This document shows, piece after piece, positions 53,262 through 60,653 of a stretch of 64,000 nucleotides of DNA. The position numbers were made by a program, and so were the translations under genes. The DNA lies in NCBI RefSeq assembly GCF_014644495.1, contig NZ_BMKU01000010.1:1-64000 (forward strand), read 5' to 3'. Source of the DNA: Pseudarthrobacter polychromogenes. GTDB lineage: Bacteria > Actinomycetota > Actinomycetes > Actinomycetales > Micrococcaceae. The notes beneath the pieces are model-generated. The model was not told the DNA's origin. It was given only the letters and a program-made list of their open reading frames with translations, and did no database searches. Numbering within the stretch: position 1 is the stretch's first letter; each line of letters opens with the position of its first letter.

Positions 53262-55079
53262 CTACCGCGCCCCTGCCGGCGCCTGCACGCGCTCCTGGGC
53301 CGGCACCGGATCTGTCCCGGGCAGCGGGACGGCTCCCGCACTGTTAACGGCGGTGACCCTGGCCCCGTGTCCGGCTCCTGCCAGCCCCACCGCCACCACC
53401 GACGCCAGGACCAGCGCGGACGCGGGTGCCAGCACCGCCCACGGCGCGCGCTCAACATAGCCAATGCCCTCGGCCAGGATGAGTCCCCACTCCGGCGTCG
53501 GCTGCTGCGGGCCCAATCCCAGGAAACCGAGGGCCGCCAGCGCAAGGGCAACCCCCGGCAGCCGGAGCATCGCGTGGCGCAGCAACGGCCATGCCACCGC
53601 CGGAAGGACATACCGGAACATGATCCGAGCCCTCCCCACCCCCAGCACCGGAAGGATCTGCACATAGGGCTGGGCGCGTGCCTCCTGGGCCAGCGCCGCC
53701 GTGTGCGCGGCCAAGGGTGCCCAGCTGACGGCGGCCACCGCCACGGCAGCGCCGTGTGCCGAGGGGCCGCTGAGCGCCGCCACCACCAGGCCGGCGAGGA
53801 TGGGCGGTGCCGCGTTCGCCACCTCCAGGGGTCCCGTGGCTGCCAGCGGAAAGAGCCCGACGGCGATTCCCACAACCAGGCAGGCCAGCACCACAACCAG
53901 CGCGGTCCCCAGCGTCCCCACGGCTCCGTGCCCCACACGGGCCAGCAGGTCGCGCCCGCTGGCATCGGCACCGAACGGAAGCGACCAGCCGGGAGCCGCA
54001 AGCCTGGCATGGTCCGAGGTGAAGGGCTCGCGCAGCAGCCCGGCCCCTACAATCAGGAGCAAGGTGACACCGGCCGCCGCAGGCAGGGCCAGCTGGCGGC
54101 GGTTCCCCGGCCGCGGAGGTTCCGCGAGCGGAAGCGTGCCGAAGCGGACCGCAGGCCCGATCAGCAGGTACCGCGCCGCCGTCGTCAGCGTTCCCACCAG
54201 CAGGGCGAGGCCCATGAGCGCCAGCATGCCCGCCTGGAGCGTGGGGATGTCCTGCGCACTGGCGGCTCCGAGCAGCGCCCGTCCGAGCCCAGGGATGGCG
54301 TAGACCTTTTCCACAGCTACTGCGCCGCCGGTCAGTCCAATCAGGACCAGCCCGATCTGCGGAAGCACTGCCGGCAGTGCGCGGCGGAGCACCGCGGCGG
54401 TCAGCCGGACAGGCCCGGCCCCGGACATCCGCCACGTGGCCACCCACTGTTCGGCGAACCCTGCACGAATGGCGTCTGAGGCCAGGAGCCCGATCAGCCC
54501 GCCTGCAGGAATGCCCAGGGACAGGGCCGGAAGCACCGCGTACTCCGGACCTTTCCACCCGAAGGGCGGGAACCACCGGAGCCAGATGGCACCGGCCACC
54601 AGCAGCATGGCGGCCAGCAGGAACTCCGGCAGGGAGGTGAGGGCTGCGGACAGGGCTCCCGACGCCGGCCTCCTCCTTTGCCGCAGCCCGTCCATGACCG
54701 CGGGTGTGCAGAGGAGCAGGGCGATGATGGCGGCCGCGGCAAGGGCAAAGGCCATCAGGGTCACGGAGACACTGAGGGCGGACACGATGCCGGGCGCCAC
54801 GGGCGTGTTGCTGATCCAGGACGTGCCCAGGTCTCCGGCGAACACGCCACGGATCCAGGACAGGAACAGGGGGAGTGGCCCCTGCTCCAGGCCGAGTTCC
54901 GCCCGGACGGCGGCCAGGGCCTCCGGTGTTGGCTCCCGGTCCGAGTACCGTGCCCGGAGGATCGTGTACTCGGCGCCGCGGCCCGAGAGCCACGGCATCA
55001 TGCCGATCAACACCACCAGGGCTACCAGGGCGAGGACCCGTGAAACGGTGACTTTCACAAAAGCCGTTCCGCCGGGCAT
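53262..55079 (-). CDS. Fused DppB-DppC ABC permease
   Basis: A 605-residue protein that joins two peptide/nickel-type permeases in one chain. The first half (1-315) is DppB-like: YTILRARYSDREPTPEAL near the N-terminus (a shortened tail), GDLGTSWISNTPV and EQWVATWRMSGAGPVRLTAAVLRRALPAVLPQIGLVLIGLTGGAV, the EAA loop. The second half (about 345-580) is DppC-like: PFGADASGRDLLARVGHGA and the EAA loop RAQPYVQILPVLGVGRARIMFRYVLP. Such a fusion fixes 1:1 stoichiometry. The ATG overlaps the stop of the binding-protein gene (ATGA). Last gene of the five-gene operon. Confidence 0.85.
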   Translation of the reverse strand: MPGGTAFVKVTVSRVLALVALVVLIGMMPWLSGRGAEYTILRARYSDREPTPEALAAVRAELGLEQGPLPLFLSWIRGVFAGDLGTSWISNTPVAPGIVSALSVSVTLMAFALAAAAIIALLLCTPAVMDGLRQRRRPASGALSAALTSLPEFLLAAMLLVAGAIWLRWFPPFGWKGPEYAVLPALSLGIPAGGLIGLLASDAIRAGFAEQWVATWRMSGAGPVRLTAAVLRRALPAVLPQIGLVLIGLTGGAVAVEKVYAIPGLGRALLGAASAQDIPTLQAGMLALMGLALLVGTLTTAARYLLIGPAVRFGTLPLAEPPRPGNRRQLALPAAAGVTLLLIVGAGLLREPFTSDHARLAAPGWSLPFGADASGRDLLARVGHGAVGTLGTALVVVLACLVVGIAVGLFPLAATGPLEVANAAPPILAGLVVAALSGPSAHGAAVAVAAVSWAPLAAHTAALAQEARAQPYVQILPVLGVGRARIMFRYVLPAVAWPLLRHAMLRLPGVALALAALGFLGLGPQQPTPEWGLILAEGIGYVERAPWAVLAPASALVLASVVAVGLAGAGHGARVTAVNSAGAVPLPGTDPVPAQERVQAPAGAR

Positions 55080-56629
55080 CAGCCTGCGGTGCCTGTGCTG
55101 CCGGCGATCCGGGTCCTGCTGGTCACCAGCGCGCGCTCGCGCGGGTCACGCTCCACTCCGCCCACGCGCGTGGATTCGCCCTGGATGACGCGTTCGTGGA
55201 GCAGGGGGACTGCGGCGTCACGGGCAAGGATGAGGCTTTCGGCCGCGGAGATGGCGGCCCTTCGCTCGGGTCCGGCAGGAATGCCAGCGGCCTTGGCCAG
55301 GGCGGCGTCCACCGCGGGGTCGCAGAACTGGGAGATGTTGAAGGAGCCTGCACAGGAGAAGTCGCTGTAGAGGTAGGCCACCGGGTCACCGGAATCAAGT
55401 ACCGTGGCGCGGGAGAGGATGAAGGCATCGAACTTACCGGCCAGGGCGTCCGCCTCGATGTGCTGGTACTCCCTGACGTCCTGTTCCACCACGAAGCCGG
55501 CAGCCTCCAGCTGCTGCTCCAGCTGGACGGCCACCTCCGGCAGTTCGGCGCGGTCGGTGAAGGTTCCGAGCCGGATGGGCGTTCCCGGGACCGCGGTTGC
55601 AGCCGCCCGGGTGGCCAGGGCGGCCGCGTAATCCGCGCTGTTCCGCTGCTCCGCGGCCCAGGGAAGGGCCGGGCCCAGCAGACCGGCGGCTTGGTCCGCC
55701 CGGCCTTCGTAGACCCTGTCCACGATGGTGCCGGCATCGGTTGCGGCCCGGGCGGCGGCGCGGACAGCGGGATCGGCAAACGGTCCCGAGGCCGTGTTGA
55801 GGTACAGCGTGTTTGTCCGCGGCATGGGCACCTCGTGCACCAGCGCCGGATCGATCTGGGCCACCTGGCCCACGGGGATGGCTTCGACGATGTCCGCGTC
55901 ACCTGTCCGGAGCGCGGCGGCCCGGGCGGTTCCGTCCGGGACGAACTGGACGTCAACGCCCGCCGCCTCCGCCTGCGGTCCCCAGTACCCGTCGAAACGG
56001 TCCAGCCGGGCCGAGGACGTGCCGTCGACCGAAACCAGGCGGTAGGGCCCCGTTCCGGCATTGACCGGGCTGACCACGCCGCCTTCCCCGTACGCCGAGG
56101 CTGCGAGGATGGCCAGCTGGGGGCTGGACAGCCGCTGGGGGAGGAGGGGGTCGGGCGTCGCCGTAGTGATGGTGACGGAGTTGGAGTCCCCGGCCTCTGC
56201 GGTGAGCTCCACGCCGTCCAGGATCCGGGGCTTGGGGCTGGCCTGCGCCGCGGCGGTCAGCGAAGCCGCTACTTCTGCCGCGGTCATCGCTGTTCCGTCA
56301 TGGAACCCGACACCCTTCCGCAGGGTAAAGCTCCAGGAGGCCGGACCGGTCTGCTGCCACTCGGTGGCCAGCGCAGGCTGTGCCTCACCGAGCTCGTCCA
56401 GCTCCACCAGCGTTTCGGCGGTTTTCCAGCGGGACAGCTTGAACGCGTCATCGCTCAGCGGGGACAAGCCGGACCGCGGCGGCTGGAGCATGGCCAGCTT
56501 GATCCGGCCTGAATCGGTGCCGGGGCCGGCTGCCTGATCGGTTCCGGCTGCGAAACATCCGGTCAGGCTCGTGGCCAGGAGCAGCACTGACAGGCCGGTG
56601 AGCGCCGGGCGGAGGCGGTGTTTGGACAT
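55079..56629 (-). CDS. Family 5 solute-binding lipoprotein
   Basis: A 516-residue substrate-binding lipoprotein (signal, lipobox LTGC, Cys25). The SBP_bac_5 pattern is clear: SRWKTAETLVELDELGEAQPALATEWQQTGPASWSFTLRKGVGFHDGTAMTAAEVAAS and, later, AGTGPYRLV and RTNTLYLNTASGPFADPAVRAA. Ligands of this class are peptides, nickel chelates or metal-opine complexes. In context (two ATPases, double permease, MFS exporter, Fur-like box) a metallophore complex is a candidate ligand, but peptides cannot be excluded. Confidence 0.85.
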   Translation of the reverse strand: MSKHRLRPALTGLSVLLLATSLTGCFAAGTDQAAGPGTDSGRIKLAMLQPPRSGLSPLSDDAFKLSRWKTAETLVELDELGEAQPALATEWQQTGPASWSFTLRKGVGFHDGTAMTAAEVAASLTAAAQASPKPRILDGVELTAEAGDSNSVTITTATPDPLLPQRLSSPQLAILAASAYGEGGVVSPVNAGTGPYRLVSVDGTSSARLDRFDGYWGPQAEAAGVDVQFVPDGTARAAALRTGDADIVEAIPVGQVAQIDPALVHEVPMPRTNTLYLNTASGPFADPAVRAAARAATDAGTIVDRVYEGRADQAAGLLGPALPWAAEQRNSADYAAALATRAAATAVPGTPIRLGTFTDRAELPEVAVQLEQQLEAAGFVVEQDVREYQHIEADALAGKFDAFILSRATVLDSGDPVAYLYSDFSCAGSFNISQFCDPAVDAALAKAAGIPAGPERRAAISAAESLILARDAAVPLLHERVIQGESTRVGGVERDPRERALVTSRTRIAGSTGTAG

Positions 56630-56709
56630 GGGGGAGTACCTGTTCCTTCAGTTGGGTTGTTTGAATGCTGTCTTGCCGGGTCTGGGCGCCGGAGCCAGGT
56701 TCCGGCGGG

Positions 56710-58044
56710 TTACGTTTTGGCAGGCAGGAGCCTGGGAAGTCCGACGGCGGGAAGCACCGTGAGTGCCGCCAGCAGCGCCCAGGGCCAGGCGGCGTCAGGC
56801 CCCGGCTGGGCGGCTCCTGCGTACAGCGGTCCCAGGACAGTGTTGCCCAGCAGTACGGCGCAGCCGCCCATGCTCGCGAGGAGGCCGTAGTAGATCCCGG
56901 TCCGGCGGCCGCGGGCAAAGTCCAGGACCAGCGGCATGGCCACCGGGCCGATGCACATGTGGCCGAGGCACAGTCCCACCACGAGCAGCAGCGGCGGCAG
57001 GAGCTGCATGGTTCCGGCGGCCGGCACCTGGGCCAGTACGGCCATGGTGCCGAAGGCCAGGCCCTTGAGGATGAACCCCGCAGTGAGGGCCCGTCCTGCA
57101 CCTATCCTGGCTGTCAGCCGGGAGATGGGCCACTGCAGCGCAACGGTCAGCAGGGATGCGACGGCGAACAGGCCGGCCAGCACCTCTGGGCCTGCTCCTG
57201 TCCTGGCCAGCTCGACGGGAAGGCCGAAGTAGAGCTGGTTGTAGGCGAGGAGGTTCACGCTGTACAAGGCGGCGAACGCCACAAAGCGCCTGTCCCGCAG
57301 CATTGCGGCTGTCCCCTCGGTTCTTCCGGTTCTTCCGGAACGCTCGGAACCATCGAAACCCTCGGTCCCCTCGGTTCTTTCGGTCTGCAGGGCGGCTGGC
57401 CGCAGCGGGGTGGCGGGCTTCTGCATGGCCGGTGCCGGTCGTGGGCCTTCGGCAGGCAGGCTGTGCCACAGCACCCCGGCCATCACGGTGAAGACCACTG
57501 CCCCGGCCAGCGCGGCCCAGGTGAAGGAAACGCCCAGCAGCAGGGCGCCCAACAGGGGACCTGCCACGGCTCCGATTTCCCCGCAGATGGCAAGCAGCGC
57601 AAAAAGCGCCGGTGCCTTCCCGCCGGTGCTCCGCCGTCGTTCTTCTGCCTTCCCCACCAGTGATTCCAGCGCCGGTGAGAAGAGGGCGCCGCCCATGCCC
57701 GTGAGTACCGCGCCCAGGAGGAACAGGGGAAAGCTGCCGGCCATGGCCAGCGTGAGGTAGCCCGAAACCCGGACCAGGCAGCCCGCCAGCACTGCCCGCC
57801 GCGCTCCCCACCGGTCCGTGATCATGCCGCCCACCAGGAAGAGCCCCTGCTGGCTGAAGACGCGCGCGCCCAGGACGATACCCACAGCCGTTGCCGCCAG
57901 GCCAAAGTCGCGCGTCATGACCAGGGCCAGGAAAGGCACCACGGCGTAAAAGCCGATGTTGAAGACCAGTTGGCTGGCCAGGAGCAGCCCGGGAGCGGGG
58001 CGCAGCGCTGTGGCGGTCTGTCCTGTGGTTTCAAGAGTCGTCAC
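56710..58044 (-). CDS. MFS transporter within ABC operon
   Basis: A 444-residue major facilitator with about 12 helices: LLLASQLVFNIGFYAVVPFLALVM in helix 1, LGARVFSQQGLFLVGGMITDRWG, then GCLVRVSGY. Its position between the ATPase genes and the binding-protein gene parallels the MFS exporter of Cnt-type metallophore systems. The cytosolic loop between helix 6 and 7 holds a low-complexity stretch (RTEGTEG, then SERSGRTGRTEG) from a DNA microrepeat. GTG start overlaps the stop of the upstream ATPase gene (GTGA). Confidence 0.8.
   Translation of the reverse strand: MTTLETTGQTATALRPAPGLLLASQLVFNIGFYAVVPFLALVMTRDFGLAATAVGIVLGARVFSQQGLFLVGGMITDRWGARRAVLAGCLVRVSGYLTLAMAGSFPLFLLGAVLTGMGGALFSPALESLVGKAEERRRSTGGKAPALFALLAICGEIGAVAGPLLGALLLGVSFTWAALAGAVVFTVMAGVLWHSLPAEGPRPAPAMQKPATPLRPAALQTERTEGTEGFDGSERSGRTGRTEGTAAMLRDRRFVAFAALYSVNLLAYNQLYFGLPVELARTGAGPEVLAGLFAVASLLTVALQWPISRLTARIGAGRALTAGFILKGLAFGTMAVLAQVPAAGTMQLLPPLLLVVGLCLGHMCIGPVAMPLVLDFARGRRTGIYYGLLASMGGCAVLLGNTVLGPLYAGAAQPGPDAAWPWALLAALTVLPAVGLPRLLPAKT
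57312..57388. repeat. Microrepeat inside MFS gene
   Basis: GGTTCTTCC is repeated in tandem near 57319-57338 and variants (GGTTCTTTC, CCCTCGGT) follow. It encodes the Glu/Gly/Arg/Thr-rich linker of the central cytosolic loop and stays in frame. Confidence 0.55.
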
Positions 58045-58955
58045 GGGGCAGCACCGGCCGGAACGGCGGGGGGAAAGTGCAGGGCTGCTGATGCCTGCAC
58101 CAGCGCGGCCGCTTCGGGGCTCCCCGGGCTGTCCAGTACCCGGTGGGTGGGCCCGTGCTCCACGATGCGGCCATGCGCCATGACGGAGGTGGTGCCGCAC
58201 ATCCGGGCAGCGGTGCCCAGATCGTGGGTGACCAGGAGCAGGCCCAGGCCCTCCTCGCGCACCAGGCTGCTGAGCAGCGACAGGACGGTGTCCCGGAGGG
58301 GAAGGTCCAGGCCGCTGACGGGCTCGTCGGCCAGAAGGTAGGCCGGCTGCACAGCCAGGGCCCTGGCGATGGCCACGCGCTGGTTTTGGCCACCGGACAG
58401 TTCGCCCGGCCGGCGTTCCATGAGCCCGGCCGGGACCTCGACGCGTTCCAGCGCCTCACCCACCAGCGCCCTGTGGTTGCCCGCCACGCGGAGTTGGCGC
58501 AGGGGCTCCCCCAGCAGCTGGGAAACGGTCATGCGCGGGTCCAGGCTTCCTGCCGGGTTTTGCGGGATGTACTGCACGGCCTGCCGGTACCAGCGGAGGG
58601 ACCGCGCGAGCCCGGGTCTCACCTCGCGGGCGCCCAGGGCCACCGTTCCTGCGGAGGGTTTTGCCAGCGCCAGCAGGATGCGCACCAGGGTGGATTTGCC
58701 GGAGCCCGAGCTTCCCACCAGGGCGGTGCTGCTGCTGGGTGCCAGGTGCAGGCTGACGTTGTGCAGGGTGCCGTTGTGCAGGGTGCCGTCGTGGCGGGTG
58801 CCGTGCACCCCGCCCCTGAAGCGGGGTGCCGGATAGGCAAAGGAGACCCTGTCTGCGGCAAGTGCTCCGGTCACGCTGCCGCCGCTGTTGCTGCCGCCGC
58901 TGTTGCTCACGCTCCCGCCGCCGTCGCTGTTGCTGAACGCGCCGCCGTCGCTCAC
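58041..58955 (-). CDS. Peptide/metallophore ABC ATPase 2 (DppF-like)
   Basis: A 304-residue ATP-binding protein. After a repeat-derived N-terminal stretch (SDGGAFSNSDGGGSVSNSGG) the domain has Walker A GSSGSGKSTLVRILLAL, Q-loop YIPQNPAGSLDP, signature LSGGQNQRVAIARA, Walker B LLADEPVSGLD and THDLGTA. GTG start overlaps the preceding ATPase stop (GTGA). The frame stays open upstream, but that region belongs to the first ATPase gene. The N-terminal tail differs from known DppF proteins because the 45-bp repeat array runs across the gene junction. Confidence 0.83.
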   Translation of the reverse strand: MSDGGAFSNSDGGGSVSNSGGSNSGGSVTGALAADRVSFAYPAPRFRGGVHGTRHDGTLHNGTLHNVSLHLAPSSSTALVGSSGSGKSTLVRILLALAKPSAGTVALGAREVRPGLARSLRWYRQAVQYIPQNPAGSLDPRMTVSQLLGEPLRQLRVAGNHRALVGEALERVEVPAGLMERRPGELSGGQNQRVAIARALAVQPAYLLADEPVSGLDLPLRDTVLSLLSSLVREEGLGLLLVTHDLGTAARMCGTTSVMAHGRIVEHGPTHRVLDSPGSPEAAALVQASAALHFPPAVPAGAAP

Positions 58956-58992
58956 GCTGCCACCGCCGTCGCTGTTGCTGAACGCGCCGCCG
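58872..58992. repeat. 45-bp tandem repeat across gene junction
   Basis: The block CCGTCGCTGTTGCTGAACGC starts at 58921 and again at 58966, period 45. Shorter related blocks (GCCGCTGTTGCTGCC and similar) lie to the left. The array encodes the C-terminal Ala/Thr tail of the first ATPase and, in another frame, the N-terminal Ser/Asn/Gly tail of the second. Confidence 0.7.
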
Positions 58993-59755
58993 CACCTTCC
59001 GCTGAACTGTCCGCTGACCCTGAGGCAGCCTGGACCAGACGCACGGTGTAGGGGTGCAGGGGGTTGCGCAGCAGGTCCGCCATGGGAGCCTGCTCCACGA
59101 TGCGCCCGGCCTCCATCACCAGGGCGCGTGTGCACAGCGAGGCGGCCGCGGCCAGGTCATGGGTGATGAACAGGAGGCTGCGGCCCCCGGTGCTCCACAT
59201 GCGGAGGGTCTCCAGGACGGTATTTTGTGTGACGGCGTCCAGGGCAGTGGTGGGTTCGTCCGCTACCAGGACGGGGGTGCCGCAGGCCAGGGCAAGGGCG
59301 ATGCAGACGCGCTGCAGTTGCCCGCCGGACAACTGGCCCGTGTAGCGCGGCAGGAAGAGGGCGGGTTCCCCGATGCCCGCCCGCGCCAGCAGCCGGGCGG
59401 CTTCAGCCTTTGCGTCTGGGCGGCTGTATCCAGCGGAGCGCAGGGGGATGGCGAGCTGCCTGCCGATCGGAACCAGGGGGTTGAGGGCCGTTGCCGGGTC
59501 CTGGCGGATCAGTGCGGCCCGGTCCTTGCCTGATCCTGCCCCGGATCCTGCCCCGAAGGTGATGGTTCCCCCGGCTGATATCCCCTCGGGAAGCGAGCCG
59601 GCCAGGGCTGCGGCCGTCAGCGACTTGCCCGATCCGGAGGCGCCCAGCAGCGCGACACGCTCACCGGCCGCCAATGAGAACGTCAGGGGATGCACCAACT
59701 GCCGGCCGCCGCTTGAGAGCGCGAGGTCTGTCACGGACAGGGCGGGTGCAGGCAT
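58952..59755 (-). CDS. Peptide/metallophore ABC ATPase 1 (DppD-like)
   Basis: A 267-residue ATP-binding protein, first gene of the operon. Walker A LLGASGSGKSLTAAAL, Q-loop LIRQDPATALNP, signature LSGGQLQRVCIALAL, Walker B VLVADEPTTALD, H-loop THDLAAA and the oligopeptide/dipeptide C-terminal motif RNPLHPYTVRLVQA are present. The last 20 residues come from a tandem repeat. A Fur-family-like box lies 51 bases upstream of the ATG. Confidence 0.85.
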   Translation of the reverse strand: MPAPALSVTDLALSSGGRQLVHPLTFSLAAGERVALLGASGSGKSLTAAALAGSLPEGISAGGTITFGAGSGAGSGKDRAALIRQDPATALNPLVPIGRQLAIPLRSAGYSRPDAKAEAARLLARAGIGEPALFLPRYTGQLSGGQLQRVCIALALACGTPVLVADEPTTALDAVTQNTVLETLRMWSTGGRSLLFITHDLAAAASLCTRALVMEAGRIVEQAPMADLLRNPLHPYTVRLVQAASGSADSSAEGAAARSATATAVAA

Positions 59756-59805
59756 GGCAACGTCATTTCATGTGAGGACTGAGCAGGGGTCGATTCACAT
59801 GCTAT

Positions 59806-59820
59806 CAATAATCATTCGCA
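59806..59820 (-). promoter_or_regulatory. Fur/Zur-like box before metallophore-type operon
   Basis: On the minus strand the site reads TGCGAATGATTATTG, matching by eye 10 of 15 positions of the actinobacterial Zur pattern TGAAAATGATTTTCA. TTGCAT (a -35 candidate) lies upstream and TTGATA 17 bases later may be the -10, so the box overlaps the promoter spacer. Strictly a candidate: AT-rich DNA of this kind can arise by chance. Confidence 0.45.
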
Positions 59821-59875
59821 TTAAGATGCAAATATGCGGGCATCGTGGTTCGTGCGCTTGGCGTGTGCGCGCAAA

Positions 59876-59902
59876 AGAGCCCCGGCCAGTGGCCGGGGCT
59901 CT
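59876..59902 (-). terminator. Terminator of small secreted protein gene
   Basis: AGAGCCCCGGCC and GGCCGGGGCTCT flank a 3-base loop; on the minus strand a run of four T follows. A strong intrinsic terminator 63 bases past the end of the small secreted protein gene. Confidence 0.8.
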
Positions 59903-59965
59903 TCGCATGAAGCTTCAAAAGAGGGTGTTGGGTGAGGCGTGCTGCCTGCCCCTCAGTGGCTCCGC

Positions 59966-60274
59966 TTACTTGTTATTTGCGATGCGGACGGGGCCGGTCG
60001 CGGTATCGCAGACGGTTTCCTCGGTGCCGGTGGCATCCACTGCTTCACCGAGAACCGCGATTGAGCCGATGTCCGCAACGTCGCACAGGGTTGCTGCGAC
60101 GCCGGCGGCCACATTGACGTCAACAGCATCCTTGACGGTGATGTCGCCCACCGTGACACTGACGAGGCCGTCATTCAACGTGGTGTTGTCTGCCGCCTGC
60201 GAAGGTCCGGCAACGGCGCCCATGAGGAACAGGCTTCCAGCGGCTGCGGCGGTGGCTTTCTTAAGAACTGACAT
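59966..60274 (-). CDS. Small secreted protein, unknown
   Basis: A 102-residue protein with a signal peptide (residues 1-27, cleavage after SQA) and a mature domain of about 75 residues: LNDGLVSVTVGDITVKDAVDVNVAAGV, then one cysteine in ATLCDVADIG and a second in EETVCDTATG. It has the look of small actinobacterial surface proteins (rodlin- or chaplin-like in size and composition), but I cannot assign it to a family. A strong terminator follows. Expressed from a promoter in the 380-base gap that holds a palindrome. Confidence 0.65.
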   Translation of the reverse strand: MSVLKKATAAAAGSLFLMGAVAGPSQAADNTTLNDGLVSVTVGDITVKDAVDVNVAAGVAATLCDVADIGSIAVLGEAVDATGTEETVCDTATGPVRIANNK

Positions 60275-60533
60275 AGTTTTCGCTCCCTTGATATCTGCCC
60301 GGTGTCCCTGTCCTGCAGTCCGCGGGTAAACCCTGGACTGCCTGACGGCCGTGCTGATGCATAGCGGATGGGGACGGGCGTCTCTGTGGTTGCTTCTTCT
60401 GGCATCCGCCGGTGCGGCGGGGGAAGGCGGTTCAGCCGGGTGGGCGCCCAGGCGCCGGTGGATTCCGGCGGGGCATCAAGCCTTGGATGGCCCGGCTGAC
60501 TATCTCTTATGCACTTCCAGATTCAAACCTAAA

Positions 60534-60549
60534 ACTAAGTATGCTTAGT
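60534..60549 (-). promoter_or_regulatory. Palindromic operator candidate
   Basis: ACTAAGTATGCTTAGT is a perfect 6-bp inverted repeat with a 4-base spacer. On the minus strand TTGACT overlaps its start and TTAGGT lies 17 bases later, so it may sit in the spacer of the promoter of the small secreted protein gene. Confidence 0.45.
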
Positions 60550-60589
60550 AGTCAAGTGAGGGTGCTCAGAGCGGTCCCTGTTAAACGCA

Positions 60590-60647
60590 TCGAGTGCTCC
60601 GTAATAGCCGTTATGGAGCGTGAAAACGGCTGATACGGAGCACTCGA
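60590..60647. repeat. Family B palindrome, copy 2
   Basis: TCGAGTGCTCCGTA and the complement flank a GCCGTT/AACGGC inner stem and a loop starting ATGG. With its left flank it matches, inverted, the copy at 19758-19829 over about 25 bases. It follows the purM stop by 6 bases and can act as terminator. Confidence 0.8.
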
Positions 60648-60653
60648 AAAAAT

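Larger units (their letters stand above)
60275..60653 (-). other. Intergenic region with dyad and palindromic repeat
   Basis: A 379-base gap between purM and the small secreted protein gene. It contains the palindrome ACTAAGTATGCTTAGT (60534-60549) and a family B repeat (60590-60647) just past the purM stop. Nothing else is recognised in 60275-60530. Confidence 0.5.
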
